Origin: Synergistaceae bacterium
GTDB lineage: Bacteria > Synergistota > Synergistia > Synergistales > Aminobacteriaceae
Direction: 5' to 3'
Length of the DNA stretch: 55,155 nt
Assembly (NCBI GenBank): GCA_017449135.1
Contig: JAFSKE010000124.1
Location: 1-55,155, forward strand
The translations under genes and the position numbers were made by a program. This document shows, one piece after another, positions 17,768-25,896 of this stretch; position 1 is the stretch's first letter, and each line of letters begins with the position of its first letter. A model generated the notes under the pieces. It saw nothing but the letters and a program-made list of their open reading frames with translations, had not been told where the DNA came from and searched no databases.

Positions 17768-19450
17768 CTACCTCACCGGAATGGCCTTTGAAGAAAATAT
17801 TCTCCATTGGTCTAAATATCTTCGTAAAAGTCCGACATTTCCGCTTGATACGTTAGGCATATTTAACTCAAATCTTGCCTGTGCCGTCAGACTATGTTTT
17901 TTGCTCCTGTAATAATGACTGTAATTTATTTTATCAGGATTCTTTGCAACTTTCCCGGATATTAATGCTTCCTTAGCTCCTTTGGGAAATTCCAAATTTA
18001 TATTCTGCTCCATTATAAACGGAAAATTTAATTCCACGCCGTCCTCATAATCTCCAAGTTTTCTGACCATTACAGGCTCGAAAAACGGTATAATGGCTAA
18101 AATTCCATGACCTGTTCCGGCAACTCCGGGTTTATTTTCGACATTAAAAGAAATTTCGGATTCTTTATATTTTACGTTATTGTAATTCGTGAGATCTGGA
18201 AATAACGTTAAAACATCAAGATTTAGATTTTTCCATTCGCCGTGCGGAATAATCTTCACGATTCCGTTTAATGATCCGTTTTCGTCAAGTTTGAGATTCA
18301 TATTTGCGATTAATCTGTTATCGGAAGATTTTGAGAGCGGGATTTTTCGTGAGATTAATTTATTTTCCTTGTTTAGAGTAAAAATTTTTGCGCCTGCAAG
18401 AGTCTCATCTGAATTAAAATCGATATAATTTAATCCTTTCACGCCTTGAATATCAAGAACGGGATTCCTTGCCCACAGCATTGCAGGACATAACGGGGTT
18501 TTTTCGTCGGGGTCAAATGGTATTCTCCAAGCTAAATTTGCGTTAATCTTGTTTGCAGACAAAACCTGTTTAGCGAAAATTAATTTTTCACGTTTCGACA
18601 ATGGGAAATCAGACGGAATTTTTCGGGGAGTACCTTCGGCTAAAATTATTTCGGGCTGCTTCTCAAGCCATGACAGGAATTTTGCTGCTCCACCTTTCAT
18701 GTTATATTTAATATTAATGTCAGAATTAAAGTTTTCGGCTTCCTTAACTATGGGAATCAAATTTGAATTTTCGTTCCGTGCGGAGAAAATAACACCCGAT
18801 TTATGAGTTTTAACAAGTCCTGAAGAGTTATAAGGGTCTGCGTTGATGTTACGCCACCTGTATAAAATCTCGGAATCAAGTTCTTCAATTTCGGGCGAAT
18901 TTTGTTCAGGAAAAGTCTTGTAGGATAATTCCTGAGGCGAATAAATTTCCGTGATCGATTCCCAGACTCTTAAATCTTCCTGAAAATCTGAATATCCTTC
19001 AAACGTTAATTGCTCCGGTAAAATTTCCTTCCATGATAAAACGATTATAAATTTATCCGACACTCCCGAAAAATTTAATTTTGTTATTCCTGCACTGATA
19101 TTTTCATCAGGGGTAATGCTTGAAAGTTTTAGGAGTTTATCATAGTCATAGATATCAGCTTCTAAAATTTCGATTCTGCCTCTGTTGGGAGTGGGAATGT
19201 TCCAAGAAAGCCATCTTTCATTTAATCCCTCACGGCCAAGAATCACATATAATCTTGTAACTTCTAAACCTCCGTCTTCAGAGCGTGAAAAAACAACATG
19301 TTTCCGCCAAATTAATCCGGCTTCGTTAGGATAAGTCGAAAAATCAGGATTCATTTGTTTCATTTGAGATAAATTATATTCAGGAGTCTCTGAGAATGCA
19401 GACCCCGCAAATACAATCATAATTAAAAACGCAAAAAATATTTTTCTCAT
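17768..19450 (-). CDS. Secreted DUF3857/transglutaminase-like protein
   Basis: A 560-aa exported protein (signal peptide residues 1-20, ending GSAFS). The N-terminal half resembles the DUF3857 beta-domain: W-R-K-H-V-V-F-S-R-S-E-D-G-G, ILEADIYD and LSWKEILPEQLTFEGYSDFQ. A central region (REKLIFAKQVLSANKINANLAWRIP) looks like a transglutaminase core in which I see no catalytic Cys, and the C-terminal half is again beta-rich. I assign the family only tentatively. It is between secA (6 nt) and argS (9 nt), but no role in secretion follows from that. Confidence 0.6.
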   Translation of the reverse strand: MRKIFFAFLIMIVFAGSAFSETPEYNLSQMKQMNPDFSTYPNEAGLIWRKHVVFSRSEDGGLEVTRLYVILGREGLNERWLSWNIPTPNRGRIEILEADIYDYDKLLKLSSITPDENISAGITKLNFSGVSDKFIIVLSWKEILPEQLTFEGYSDFQEDLRVWESITEIYSPQELSYKTFPEQNSPEIEELDSEILYRWRNINADPYNSSGLVKTHKSGVIFSARNENSNLIPIVKEAENFNSDINIKYNMKGGAAKFLSWLEKQPEIILAEGTPRKIPSDFPLSKREKLIFAKQVLSANKINANLAWRIPFDPDEKTPLCPAMLWARNPVLDIQGVKGLNYIDFNSDETLAGAKIFTLNKENKLISRKIPLSKSSDNRLIANMNLKLDENGSLNGIVKIIPHGEWKNLNLDVLTLFPDLTNYNNVKYKESEISFNVENKPGVAGTGHGILAIIPFFEPVMVRKLGDYEDGVELNFPFIMEQNINLEFPKGAKEALISGKVAKNPDKINYSHYYRSKKHSLTAQARFELNMPNVSSGNVGLLRRYLDQWRIFSSKAIPVR

Positions 19451-19456
19451 TTTTGC

Positions 19457-22015
19457 CTATAATCCCCTTCCATGACAATATTTATATTTTTTTCCACTGC
19501 CGCATGGGCATGGATCATTTCGTCCGACTTTAACAGCTTTTTTCAATGGCTCGTGATTTTGTTCGCCCTGCCCTGACATTTGAAATTCTCGTTTTTCCAT
19601 TGTCATTTTCTGCTCACGTTTTAATTTTGTTTCGTCGCTTACAATTTTAACTCTGAAAATCTGTTCGCTGAAGGAATTTTTAACGCCCTCCATCATTTCT
19701 TCAAACAAATTATAAGATTCAAACTGATATTCGACCAAAGGATCTTTCTGACCGATTGCACGAAGCCCGATTCCACGCCTTAATTCGTCCATTCCCGTTA
19801 AATGTTCACGCCACGCAGAGTCCATTGTATTTAACAGAATATAACGAATGATTGTCCCCGCAGGTTCGCCAAGTTCTGAAACTTTAGAATCGAATTTGAG
19901 TTTTATTGCGTCAAGAATTTCATCTCTCATTCCTTCCATGTCGAGGCGATTATCAACCGTTGAAATTTTTTCGGCGATGTTTGAACCAGTTAAAGATTTC
20001 AATCTTAATGCAGCTCTCTCGGGATCAGTCTGTGAATTATCTTCGGGGAAATATTTTTCGAGAATGTCATTAACAACACCTTTAATAATATCCCAGCCCC
20101 ATTGAGGCATTTCGTTATCAGGAGTTGAAATTATGTCGGCACGTTCTGCATAAATGGCTTCACGCTGTTGATTCATAACGTTGTCGTAAGCTAATAACTG
20201 CCGTCTGATGTCAAAATGTAATTCTTCAACTTTTTTCTGTGAGTTCTCAATAATTTTTGAGAGCATTGACGACTCGATAGCTTCACCGTCTTTTAATCCG
20301 AGTCTGTTCATGAAAGGCTGAATTTTTTCCGAACCGAATAACCGCAACAAATTATCTTCAAGCGACAAATAAAATCTCGAAGTTCCAGGATCTCCCTGAC
20401 GGCCTGAACGTCCCCTTAACTGATTATCAATTCGCCTTGATTCGTGCCGTTCAGTTCCGATAATCGCAAGTCCTCCGGCTTTGATAACTCTTTCGTGTTC
20501 TTCTTCAGTGAAAGGATTTCCGCCAAGCATAATATCAGTTCCGCGCCCTGCCATGTTTGTTGCAACGGTAACGGCTCCTTCACGTCCTGCCTGAGCGACA
20601 ATTTCAGCTTCTTTCTCGTGAAATTTTGCATTTAAGACGTTATGAGGGATTTTTCGGGCTTTCAATAATTTGCTGACACGCTCGGAATTCTCGATTGAAG
20701 TTGTACCGACTAAAACAGGCTGGCCGTTTTTATGTCGTTCTTGAACTTCATCGGCAACGGCATTAAATTTTTCGTGTTCTGTTGCGTAAATCACATCGGG
20801 ATTATCAGTTCGTATCATGGGCTTGTGAGTCGGAATCGTAACAACCTGAAGTCCGTAAATTTCTCTAAATTCTTCGGCTTCAGTTGCGGCAGTTCCCGTC
20901 ATTCCTGCGAGTTTGTGATACATTCTGAAATAATTTTGAAGAGTTATTGTTGCAAGAGTCTGACTTTCACGGCCGACTTTGACACGTTCTTTAGCTTCGA
21001 TTGCCTGATGTAATCCGTCTGAATATCTGCGTCCAATCATTAAACGCCCTGTGAACTCATCAACGATAATAACCTCGCCGTCTTTAACGACATAATCAGT
21101 ATCACGTTTATATAATTCGTGAGCCTTGATTGACTGAATGATTCTGTGTGCTAAATCAGAATGGACGACATCTGAAAATAAACCGGGCATTTTTAGATAA
21201 TCTTCACATTTTTGGATTCCTGATTCGGTCATTGAGACGCTTTTTTCTTTTTCGTCAATTTCATAGTCAGAACCTAATTTCAAACTTCGTGCTGCACTGT
21301 CAGCCTTGATATATAATCCTGCGTCATCGTCCGAAGGCCCCGAAATAATTAAAGGTGTTCTTGCTTCGTCGATTAAAATCGAGTCAACTTCGTCAACGAT
21401 ACAGAAATTATGACCTCTCTGCACCATTTCATCAACACTCATGACCATGTTATCACGCAAATAATCGAAACCAAATTCGCTGTTAGTTCCATAAGTTACA
21501 TCGGCCATGTAAGCGGAAATTCTTTCGTTTTGAGGCATGTAAGGATAAATAACGCCTGCTCTCATTCCGAGAAAATTATAAACTGGACTCATCCATTCAG
21601 CGTCTCTTTTTGCTAAATAGTCATTGACAGTAACTAAATGAACTCCCTCGCCTCTCATTGAGTTTAATATTATTGCGAGAGGAGCGACAAGAGTTTTTCC
21701 TTCACCGGTTTTCATTTCAGCGATTCGTCCGTCATGTAAAGCCATACCGCCGATTAATTGAACGTCATAATGCCGTAAATTTATCGTTCTGTCTGAAACT
21801 TCCCGAACAATGGCAAAAACTTCGGGCAAAATTTCGCTGAGGTCATCGGGGAGATTGAGTTTTAATTCGTTGAAACGAGATTTAATTTCGTCATCAGATT
21901 TTGAATGAATATCATCAGCATAAGAATTAACAATATCAACAAGGCCTGAATATTTTTTCAGGGCATTTGCATTTTGATCTAAACCTAAGAATTTTTTTAC
22001 GCCGTCAAAAAACAT
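19457..22015 (-). CDS. secA: Preprotein translocase ATPase SecA
   Basis: An 852-aa SecA motor that drives proteins through SecYEG. Walker A MKTGEGKTL at 101-109, the DEAD-type box DEVDSILIDEARTPL, the QRGHNFCIVDEVD nucleotide-binding strand, the helicase motif GRGTDIMLGGNP and QLRGRSGRQGDPG are all present. The C-terminal zinc motif binds SecB or phospholipid: C836, C838, C847 and H848 in CPCGSGKKYKYCH. Complete length. A TATAAT lies on the reverse strand at 22063-22058 as a likely -10, directly beside the first small-peptide module. Confidence 0.98.
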   Translation of the reverse strand: MFFDGVKKFLGLDQNANALKKYSGLVDIVNSYADDIHSKSDDEIKSRFNELKLNLPDDLSEILPEVFAIVREVSDRTINLRHYDVQLIGGMALHDGRIAEMKTGEGKTLVAPLAIILNSMRGEGVHLVTVNDYLAKRDAEWMSPVYNFLGMRAGVIYPYMPQNERISAYMADVTYGTNSEFGFDYLRDNMVMSVDEMVQRGHNFCIVDEVDSILIDEARTPLIISGPSDDDAGLYIKADSAARSLKLGSDYEIDEKEKSVSMTESGIQKCEDYLKMPGLFSDVVHSDLAHRIIQSIKAHELYKRDTDYVVKDGEVIIVDEFTGRLMIGRRYSDGLHQAIEAKERVKVGRESQTLATITLQNYFRMYHKLAGMTGTAATEAEEFREIYGLQVVTIPTHKPMIRTDNPDVIYATEHEKFNAVADEVQERHKNGQPVLVGTTSIENSERVSKLLKARKIPHNVLNAKFHEKEAEIVAQAGREGAVTVATNMAGRGTDIMLGGNPFTEEEHERVIKAGGLAIIGTERHESRRIDNQLRGRSGRQGDPGTSRFYLSLEDNLLRLFGSEKIQPFMNRLGLKDGEAIESSMLSKIIENSQKKVEELHFDIRRQLLAYDNVMNQQREAIYAERADIISTPDNEMPQWGWDIIKGVVNDILEKYFPEDNSQTDPERAALRLKSLTGSNIAEKISTVDNRLDMEGMRDEILDAIKLKFDSKVSELGEPAGTIIRYILLNTMDSAWREHLTGMDELRRGIGLRAIGQKDPLVEYQFESYNLFEEMMEGVKNSFSEQIFRVKIVSDETKLKREQKMTMEKREFQMSGQGEQNHEPLKKAVKVGRNDPCPCGSGKKYKYCHGRGL

Positions 22016-22097
22016 AAAAATAAAATATCTCCTAAATTAAAAATTTTCATGTGTATCATTATATGCTACAACGTGAAAAATTTTGTGAAATTGCGTG

Positions 22098-22106
22098 TGA
22101 TAAAAT
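22098..22106 (+). promoter_or_regulatory. Extended -10 promoter, module copy 1
   Basis: TGATAAAAT fits TG-n-TATAAT. A transcript would begin about 22113, exactly at CGGACGAGG, the segment complementary to the 3' end of the module. It lies in the conserved leader. Confidence 0.5.
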
Positions 22107-22159
22107 TTTATTCGGACGAGGTATTCTTAGCAGTTCGGCTGGGGATACCAGAGGGGTAT

Positions 22160-22183
22160 CTCCTTCTGACGCAAGGAAGGAGG
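22160..22183 (+). promoter_or_regulatory. Hairpin masking the ribosome binding site, copy 1
   Basis: CTCCTTC at 22160-22166 is complementary to GAAGGAG at 22176-22182, with a 9-nt loop. The right arm contains the strong SD (AAGGAGG, 22177-22183) of the peptide. A second hairpin (GATACC 22144-22149, GGTATC 22155-22160) shares one base and could compete with it. Confidence 0.55.
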
Positions 22184-22192
22184 GGATATAGA

Positions 22193-22315
22193 GTGAAATG
22201 GCTGAACACGGCAATAAAAATACTGCATTTTGTCGCCATGATTGGGACTTATGCAGCATTTTTTGAAATAATCTTAACAGCTGTGCGTGCTGTTCTAAAC
22301 CACTTGGGATTTTAA
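22193..22315 (+). CDS. 40-aa hydrophobic peptide, module copy 1
   Basis: GTG at 22193 lies 7 nt after AAGGAGGGG (22177-22185), an ideal SD. The 40-residue product is a single amphipathic or membrane helix: AIKILHFVAMIGTYAAFFEI in the middle, RAVLNHLGF at the end. It is 23/40 identical to copy 2 at 22551, with IKILH, IG-YAA-FE-ILT, RA-L and LGF conserved and synonymous changes between them, so the peptide is under selection. A longer in-frame extension (to 22049) is rejected because copy 2 has a stop just before its ATG. It matches no family I recognise; type I toxin or holin-like peptide is the best analogy. Confidence 0.7.
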   Translation: MKWLNTAIKILHFVAMIGTYAAFFEIILTAVRAVLNHLGF

Positions 22316-22323
22316 TTTTCTCG

Positions 22324-22353
22324 CCTAAGTAGGTTTTCACCCCCCTACTTAGG
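22324..22353 (+). other. Perfect 10-bp hairpin after copy 1 peptide
   Basis: CCTAAGTAGG (22324-22333) is the exact reverse complement of CCTACTTAGG (22344-22353). Outside it, TTGGGATT in the last peptide codons pairs with AATCCCAA after the hairpin, giving a long two-part stem that includes the end of the ORF. There is no T-run directly after it, so it is not a normal terminator. Confidence 0.7.
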
Positions 22354-22388
22354 TAATCCCAAACTTTATAAGCATTCGTTCTCTTCAC

Positions 22389-22411
22389 CTCGTCTAACGA
22401 GTGCTTTTTCT
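22389..22411 (+). terminator. Terminator of module copy 1
   Basis: CTCGT-CTA-ACGAG is a 5-bp stem with a 3-nt loop, followed by TGCTTTTTC. The overlapping CCTCGTC (22388-22394) is also the exact complement of GACGAGG in the leader (22115-22121), so terminator hairpin and 5'/3' pairing are alternatives. Confidence 0.6.
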
Positions 22412-22419
22412 TGACTTTT

Positions 22420-22428
22420 ATTATAACA
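22420..22428 (-). promoter_or_regulatory. Candidate antisense promoter at end of copy 1
   Basis: The reverse strand reads TGTTATAAT, the same perfect extended -10 as at 8986 and 49138. Transcription would run back through the terminator and hairpin of copy 1, giving an RNA antisense to the peptide mRNA's 3' half. Confidence 0.4.
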
Positions 22429-22459
22429 TCCTACGTGAAAAATTTTGTGAAATTGCGTG

Positions 22460-22468
22460 TGATAAAAT
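22460..22468 (+). promoter_or_regulatory. Extended -10 promoter, module copy 2
   Basis: TGATAAAAT, identical to copy 1 and in the same position relative to GGACGAGG (22475-22482), where the transcript would begin. Confidence 0.5.
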
Positions 22469-22550
22469 TTATTCGGACGAGGTATTCTTCGGTTTCGGGG
22501 AATGCCAACGGAGTGTCCTCTCTGACCGTTAAGGGAAGGGGGGATAACGC

Positions 22551-22673
22551 ATGAAGAAGTTGGAATTAATAATAAAAATACTGCACATATTAACCGTTAT
22601 TGGTTCTTATGCAGCAGTATTTGAATTAATTTTAACTGTTATTCGTGCCTTGTTATCCTTTTTGGGTTTCTAA
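22551..22673 (+). CDS. 40-aa hydrophobic peptide, module copy 2
   Basis: ATG 22551 follows AGGGGGG (22537-22543) by 7 nt. The 40-residue product starts MKKLELIIKILHILTVIG and ends IRALLSFLGF; it is 23/40 identical to the copy 1 peptide with most other changes conservative (I/L/V). An in-frame TAA at 22545-22547 fixes the start. Its leader is almost identical to copy 1 while the coding DNA has diverged. One membrane-spanning helix with a central Glu and a Lys/Arg at each side is the only visible feature; function unknown. Confidence 0.75.
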   Translation: MKKLELIIKILHILTVIGSYAAVFELILTVIRALLSFLGF

Positions 22674-22687
22674 GGCTTAGACCTTAC

Positions 22688-22718
22688 GCCTGAACGGGAT
22701 CGCAAGTCCTGTTTAGGC
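22688..22718 (+). other. 12-bp hairpin after copy 2 peptide
   Basis: GCCTGAACGGGA (22688-22699) pairs with TCCTGTTTAGGC (22707-22718) with two G-U pairs and a TCGCAAG loop. It occupies the same place as the copy 1 hairpin but shares little sequence, so the structure is kept while the sequence is not. Confidence 0.7.
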
Positions 22719-22746
22719 TAACCTTTAAGGCAATCGTTTTCTGTTT

Positions 22747-22772
22747 CTCGTCTAACGAGTGCCTTTTTCTTA
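22747..22772 (+). terminator. Terminator of module copy 2
   Basis: CTCGT-CTA-ACGAG followed by TGCCTTTTTCT, the same element as in copy 1. CTCGTC (22747-22752) can also pair with GACGAG in the leader at 22476-22481. Confidence 0.6.
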
Positions 22773-22778
22773 ATTTTT

Positions 22779-22787
22779 ATTATAACA
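22779..22787 (-). promoter_or_regulatory. Candidate antisense promoter at end of copy 2
   Basis: The reverse strand reads TGTTATAAT, directly after the stop codon of the 1029-aa gene, facing into module copy 2. It is the same box in the same position as at 22428-22420. Confidence 0.4.
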
Positions 22788-22788
22788 T

Positions 22789-25700
22789 TTATTTCTTACC
22801 GCTAAGGCATTTTGTGATTTCCTGACAAATTGACTTCACCTGTTCTATGTCTTCTTTCTTGACATATTCAGGGTGTGCATGGACAACGGGATTTCTGACC
22901 CACTGCAATTTTTCAAATCTCTCTTTCCAATATGGAAAATATGGTCTGTCGTTAAAATATCCTGAAAAATTCTGCCAATACTGTCCCATGATTTTTCCCA
23001 AAACATTTATCGGCAAAATATCCAAGAGCCCTGCGTCAGGATTGTATTTCCGTCTTGTCTTTGAAAGTGAATTTCTGTATTCTTCAGAGTCAAGAATCGG
23101 ATTCGATTTTCTCAGCAATACATCAAAATTCTGCGGCGTTGCTTCAAAAATTTTCATTAATTCCTCTTTCATCAGTTTTATTATTGCTGACTGAACACTC
23201 AAAATTCTGAAAATTTCCGGCGATAATTTCACTTCAGGATCTAACATGTGTCTCTCGGTCTTTGCATACTCATCAACTAAATTCTGAAAATGCGATTGGA
23301 TTTCTTCCTCAAAATTTTTGTTATTCTCGAAATCAAGTTCCAGTTTTTCAGAAAGTTTCCCCGAATATTCAGGATTATACAAAAGTCCCTTCAATGTCGG
23401 AATCAACAATGACGCTTCCGTTACATATGCCAGAGTCAACAGACCTTCAAAAAATTTTTCAAAGTCAACCGATTCGAGCAAGCTGCTTCCAGATAACGAA
23501 ATTCCGTGTGCTGACCATTTGCCGGAATGATTATGAAATCTAAGGCCGTTTACAAAATATGAATAAACATAAATTTTCAGCCATGTGTTATTCTCGTCAA
23601 TCCTTCGTGCTTCCTGAATCTCGTCCGCAATCTTCAACAGACAATAACGCCTTGCATGTTCGTAATTCGATTCGTCTTTTTTTGCACCGTCAAGCTGATC
23701 ATAAAGCAGATATTCAAGTCCCTTGTACGCCATAATTCTAATATTATCTTCTTCGGAGCGTGAATAGGCTTTTATGTCGGAATCGTCTGCCAGCGTGAAA
23801 AAGTTATAAACGTATCTGGCAATCAAAAAACATCTTTCGGCACGTTCGGAATTTTTCAAAGTTGAGTCTTCACTGTTGAATTTACTGATAAGGTATAAAT
23901 AATTGCTCTTGACTTCCTTATAATGCCCTCGCCGGTAAAATGTATCGCCCAAAAATTCAGTGTTTAATTTCCCCGCTGTCTTGACACTCAAAATTTTATC
24001 CTGCAAAAATTTCGGAAGTTCATCGAAAGTCTCAACATATTTTTTACTCGGAGCTTCGTTTTCCTGAGTCCTTGTGAACACCTTGAAAAATTCAGCACTG
24101 TTATCCTTTTCAGGTTCGTAAACTTCAAGAGGCGTGTAACTGCGATTTATGATTTCTTCGATTTCGGGCGTTATTTCGGCTTCAAAAATTTCTTCGTTGT
24201 TTTCGTCATTTGAATCCGATAACTGCATTCGTTCCTTTGTCTTTTGAATTAATCCCTCTTCCTCCCATGCTTTGATTTTATCTTCAGGAAACGGGATTGC
24301 CGATTCGACATTATGAATTTGAATTTTATCGTTGTCATGAACTGATTTCGTAAATCTTACAGGGTGTCCCTCTGCTGACGGTGAATATTCCAAGAATACT
24401 GCCAATAATGGATCGATTATGTTTTTTTCGTTGAAGGTATAAAGTTTTTTGTCGTTCTTAGCACGGATTTTTCCAAAAGGTATTTCGTCATGCCGCCTGT
24501 AAAAATCGATTTCGCCTTCTTCAGAGAGAGCCGATAACATTCCGACTTTTAACACACCTTCAGATTTTGAGCCTGTTTTTTCACGTACTTCATAAGCTGC
24601 AGGCCCTTCAACATTTCTGCCAAGTTTGAAAGAAACTTTCATCGACGGTCTGATTCTTTTATCGAGAAGCAATTTCCGCCGCAATTCTTTATCCTGAATT
24701 TGGTTGATATGGACAAAAACTGCATTTTCAGATTTCAAAGGAACTCCAAGTTTTTTAAGTGTCGGGCATTTTATGAAACCGTACAATTTTTCTCTGCTAA
24801 GGTTAAAGAAATCAAATTCGCCCTCAAATCTTTGTGTAGCCCAATCAATATTATTATTGTCATGAGTCAGAGAATTTTCCTTGTATGAAACTTTCAGAGC
24901 GTCATTAATGATTTCGCCGTCGTACCTTTGTTTTTCAAGCCATAATTTTAAGGAATTTATGTTTTCGTTCGAGAATAAATTTTTTCTGTTCTCCCATTGC
25001 GAAAAGCCTAAAATTTTCCATGAGACCGCCGCAACATGATTAAAACACAATTCTTTGTAATCTTCTCTTGAATCTTCATTATTAACGACATTATTAATTA
25101 TCCATAGTAAAACGGCAATTAATTGAGGGGGTTCGAGTTTCAAAAGTGTTGCGAGATTTCGGGAATTAAGATCTTCGCTGACAATGATACATGCAACGGC
25201 TAAAATTTTTGATGCGATGGAATTTGCCGCCATGAAAGCACCGTGAAAATCGTGAATCTTCATATAAATTTTTACGCTTTTTTCGCTCTCGCCGGTCAAA
25301 TATAAAACAAAAGCATAAATTTCAGACGCAGCAATATTATTTTGATTTGCTTTCCATAGACGATAAGCAGCTCCCGACAATTCCCTCATTCGCATTGAAT
25401 ACGGCCTGTCCTCGTGAGTTTTTACGGCATACTGATATTTTGTTAAAATGCTCTCGATTATATTTTGAATTTTGCTTCGGTCTTTAGTCCTGAATCTTCG
25501 TACATATTCAGTATTTAATGTATAAGTCTCTAAATTTTCCTGCATCGTCAAAATAATTCTATCGAGTTCGTCAAGAAATTCGATTATATTTTCCGTTGGA
25601 GGCTGAGGCTGAATTTGAATTTGAGGTTGTGTTTGTGTCGTTTGAGAAATTTGAGGCAGAGGAGGTGTTGAGGTTTCGGGGATTTTCTCATCGGGGATCT

Positions 25701-25878
25701 GCCCTGTATTTTCAATCGGACGAACGCCCCAAATCATCTGATAAACAAATAATTCATTGCCCAAAGCTATGTGATCTTCTTCACATTTTAGGAGAATGCC
25801 TGAAGTTTTATGACCGTCAGGCATTAACATAATTTCGATACTTTTCCCTAAGTACTGCTCAAGATTTTTTCTGTCCAA
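22789..25878 (-). CDS. Large Sm-like / cold-shock-like / HEPN-like protein
   Basis: A 1029-aa cytoplasmic protein of unknown function, TTG start at 25878 behind AAAAGGAG. Residues 5-55 resemble an Sm/Hfq-type small beta-barrel (GKSIEIMLMPDGHKTSGILL). A Gln/Pro-rich linker (70-95) and a helical repeat-like region (100-330) follow. Residues about 352-432 look like a cold-shock domain (LYGFIKC and AVFVHINQI in the RNP1/RNP2 places) with a second, weaker one at about 455-525. Residues 630-910 are again helical. The C-terminus (955-1025) has R995-N-P-V-V-H1000, the Rx4H pattern of HEPN/Swt1-type RNase domains. All this points to RNA binding, possibly RNA cleavage; I know no characterised homologue. 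Confidence 0.6.
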   Translation of the reverse strand: MDRKNLEQYLGKSIEIMLMPDGHKTSGILLKCEEDHIALGNELFVYQMIWGVRPIENTGQIPDEKIPETSTPPLPQISQTTQTQPQIQIQPQPPTENIIEFLDELDRIILTMQENLETYTLNTEYVRRFRTKDRSKIQNIIESILTKYQYAVKTHEDRPYSMRMRELSGAAYRLWKANQNNIAASEIYAFVLYLTGESEKSVKIYMKIHDFHGAFMAANSIASKILAVACIIVSEDLNSRNLATLLKLEPPQLIAVLLWIINNVVNNEDSREDYKELCFNHVAAVSWKILGFSQWENRKNLFSNENINSLKLWLEKQRYDGEIINDALKVSYKENSLTHDNNNIDWATQRFEGEFDFFNLSREKLYGFIKCPTLKKLGVPLKSENAVFVHINQIQDKELRRKLLLDKRIRPSMKVSFKLGRNVEGPAAYEVREKTGSKSEGVLKVGMLSALSEEGEIDFYRRHDEIPFGKIRAKNDKKLYTFNEKNIIDPLLAVFLEYSPSAEGHPVRFTKSVHDNDKIQIHNVESAIPFPEDKIKAWEEEGLIQKTKERMQLSDSNDENNEEIFEAEITPEIEEIINRSYTPLEVYEPEKDNSAEFFKVFTRTQENEAPSKKYVETFDELPKFLQDKILSVKTAGKLNTEFLGDTFYRRGHYKEVKSNYLYLISKFNSEDSTLKNSERAERCFLIARYVYNFFTLADDSDIKAYSRSEEDNIRIMAYKGLEYLLYDQLDGAKKDESNYEHARRYCLLKIADEIQEARRIDENNTWLKIYVYSYFVNGLRFHNHSGKWSAHGISLSGSSLLESVDFEKFFEGLLTLAYVTEASLLIPTLKGLLYNPEYSGKLSEKLELDFENNKNFEEEIQSHFQNLVDEYAKTERHMLDPEVKLSPEIFRILSVQSAIIKLMKEELMKIFEATPQNFDVLLRKSNPILDSEEYRNSLSKTRRKYNPDAGLLDILPINVLGKIMGQYWQNFSGYFNDRPYFPYWKERFEKLQWVRNPVVHAHPEYVKKEDIEQVKSICQEITKCLSGKK

Positions 25879-25896
25879 AATTTTTTACAACTCCTT

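Larger units (their letters stand above)
22016..22788. repeat. Tandem duplicated small-peptide module region
   Basis: This 773-nt stretch between secA and the HEPN-like protein holds two direct copies of one module, 362 nt apart. The leader starting ACGTGAAAAATTTTGTG is at 22071-22128 and again at 22433-22489; the two differ only by one T in a T-run. Each copy then has a 5' untranslated region, a 40-codon ORF, a hairpin of different sequence, and a common end (CTCGTCTAACGAG then T-run, then ATTATAACA). The identical leaders, conserved peptides and variable hairpin sequences imply a functional unit rather than a random duplication. Confidence 0.9.

Noticed and set aside
22049-22315. An 88-codon frame covering the leader and peptide of module copy 1
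   Set aside because: The leader is conserved as DNA, the strong SD points to GTG 22193, and copy 2 has an in-frame stop just before its ATG, so only the last 40 codons are shared.
22059-22388. A 109-codon reverse-strand frame across module copy 1
   Set aside because: No SD, no equivalent in copy 2, and composition of a shadow of structured DNA; an antisense RNA is more likely than a protein.
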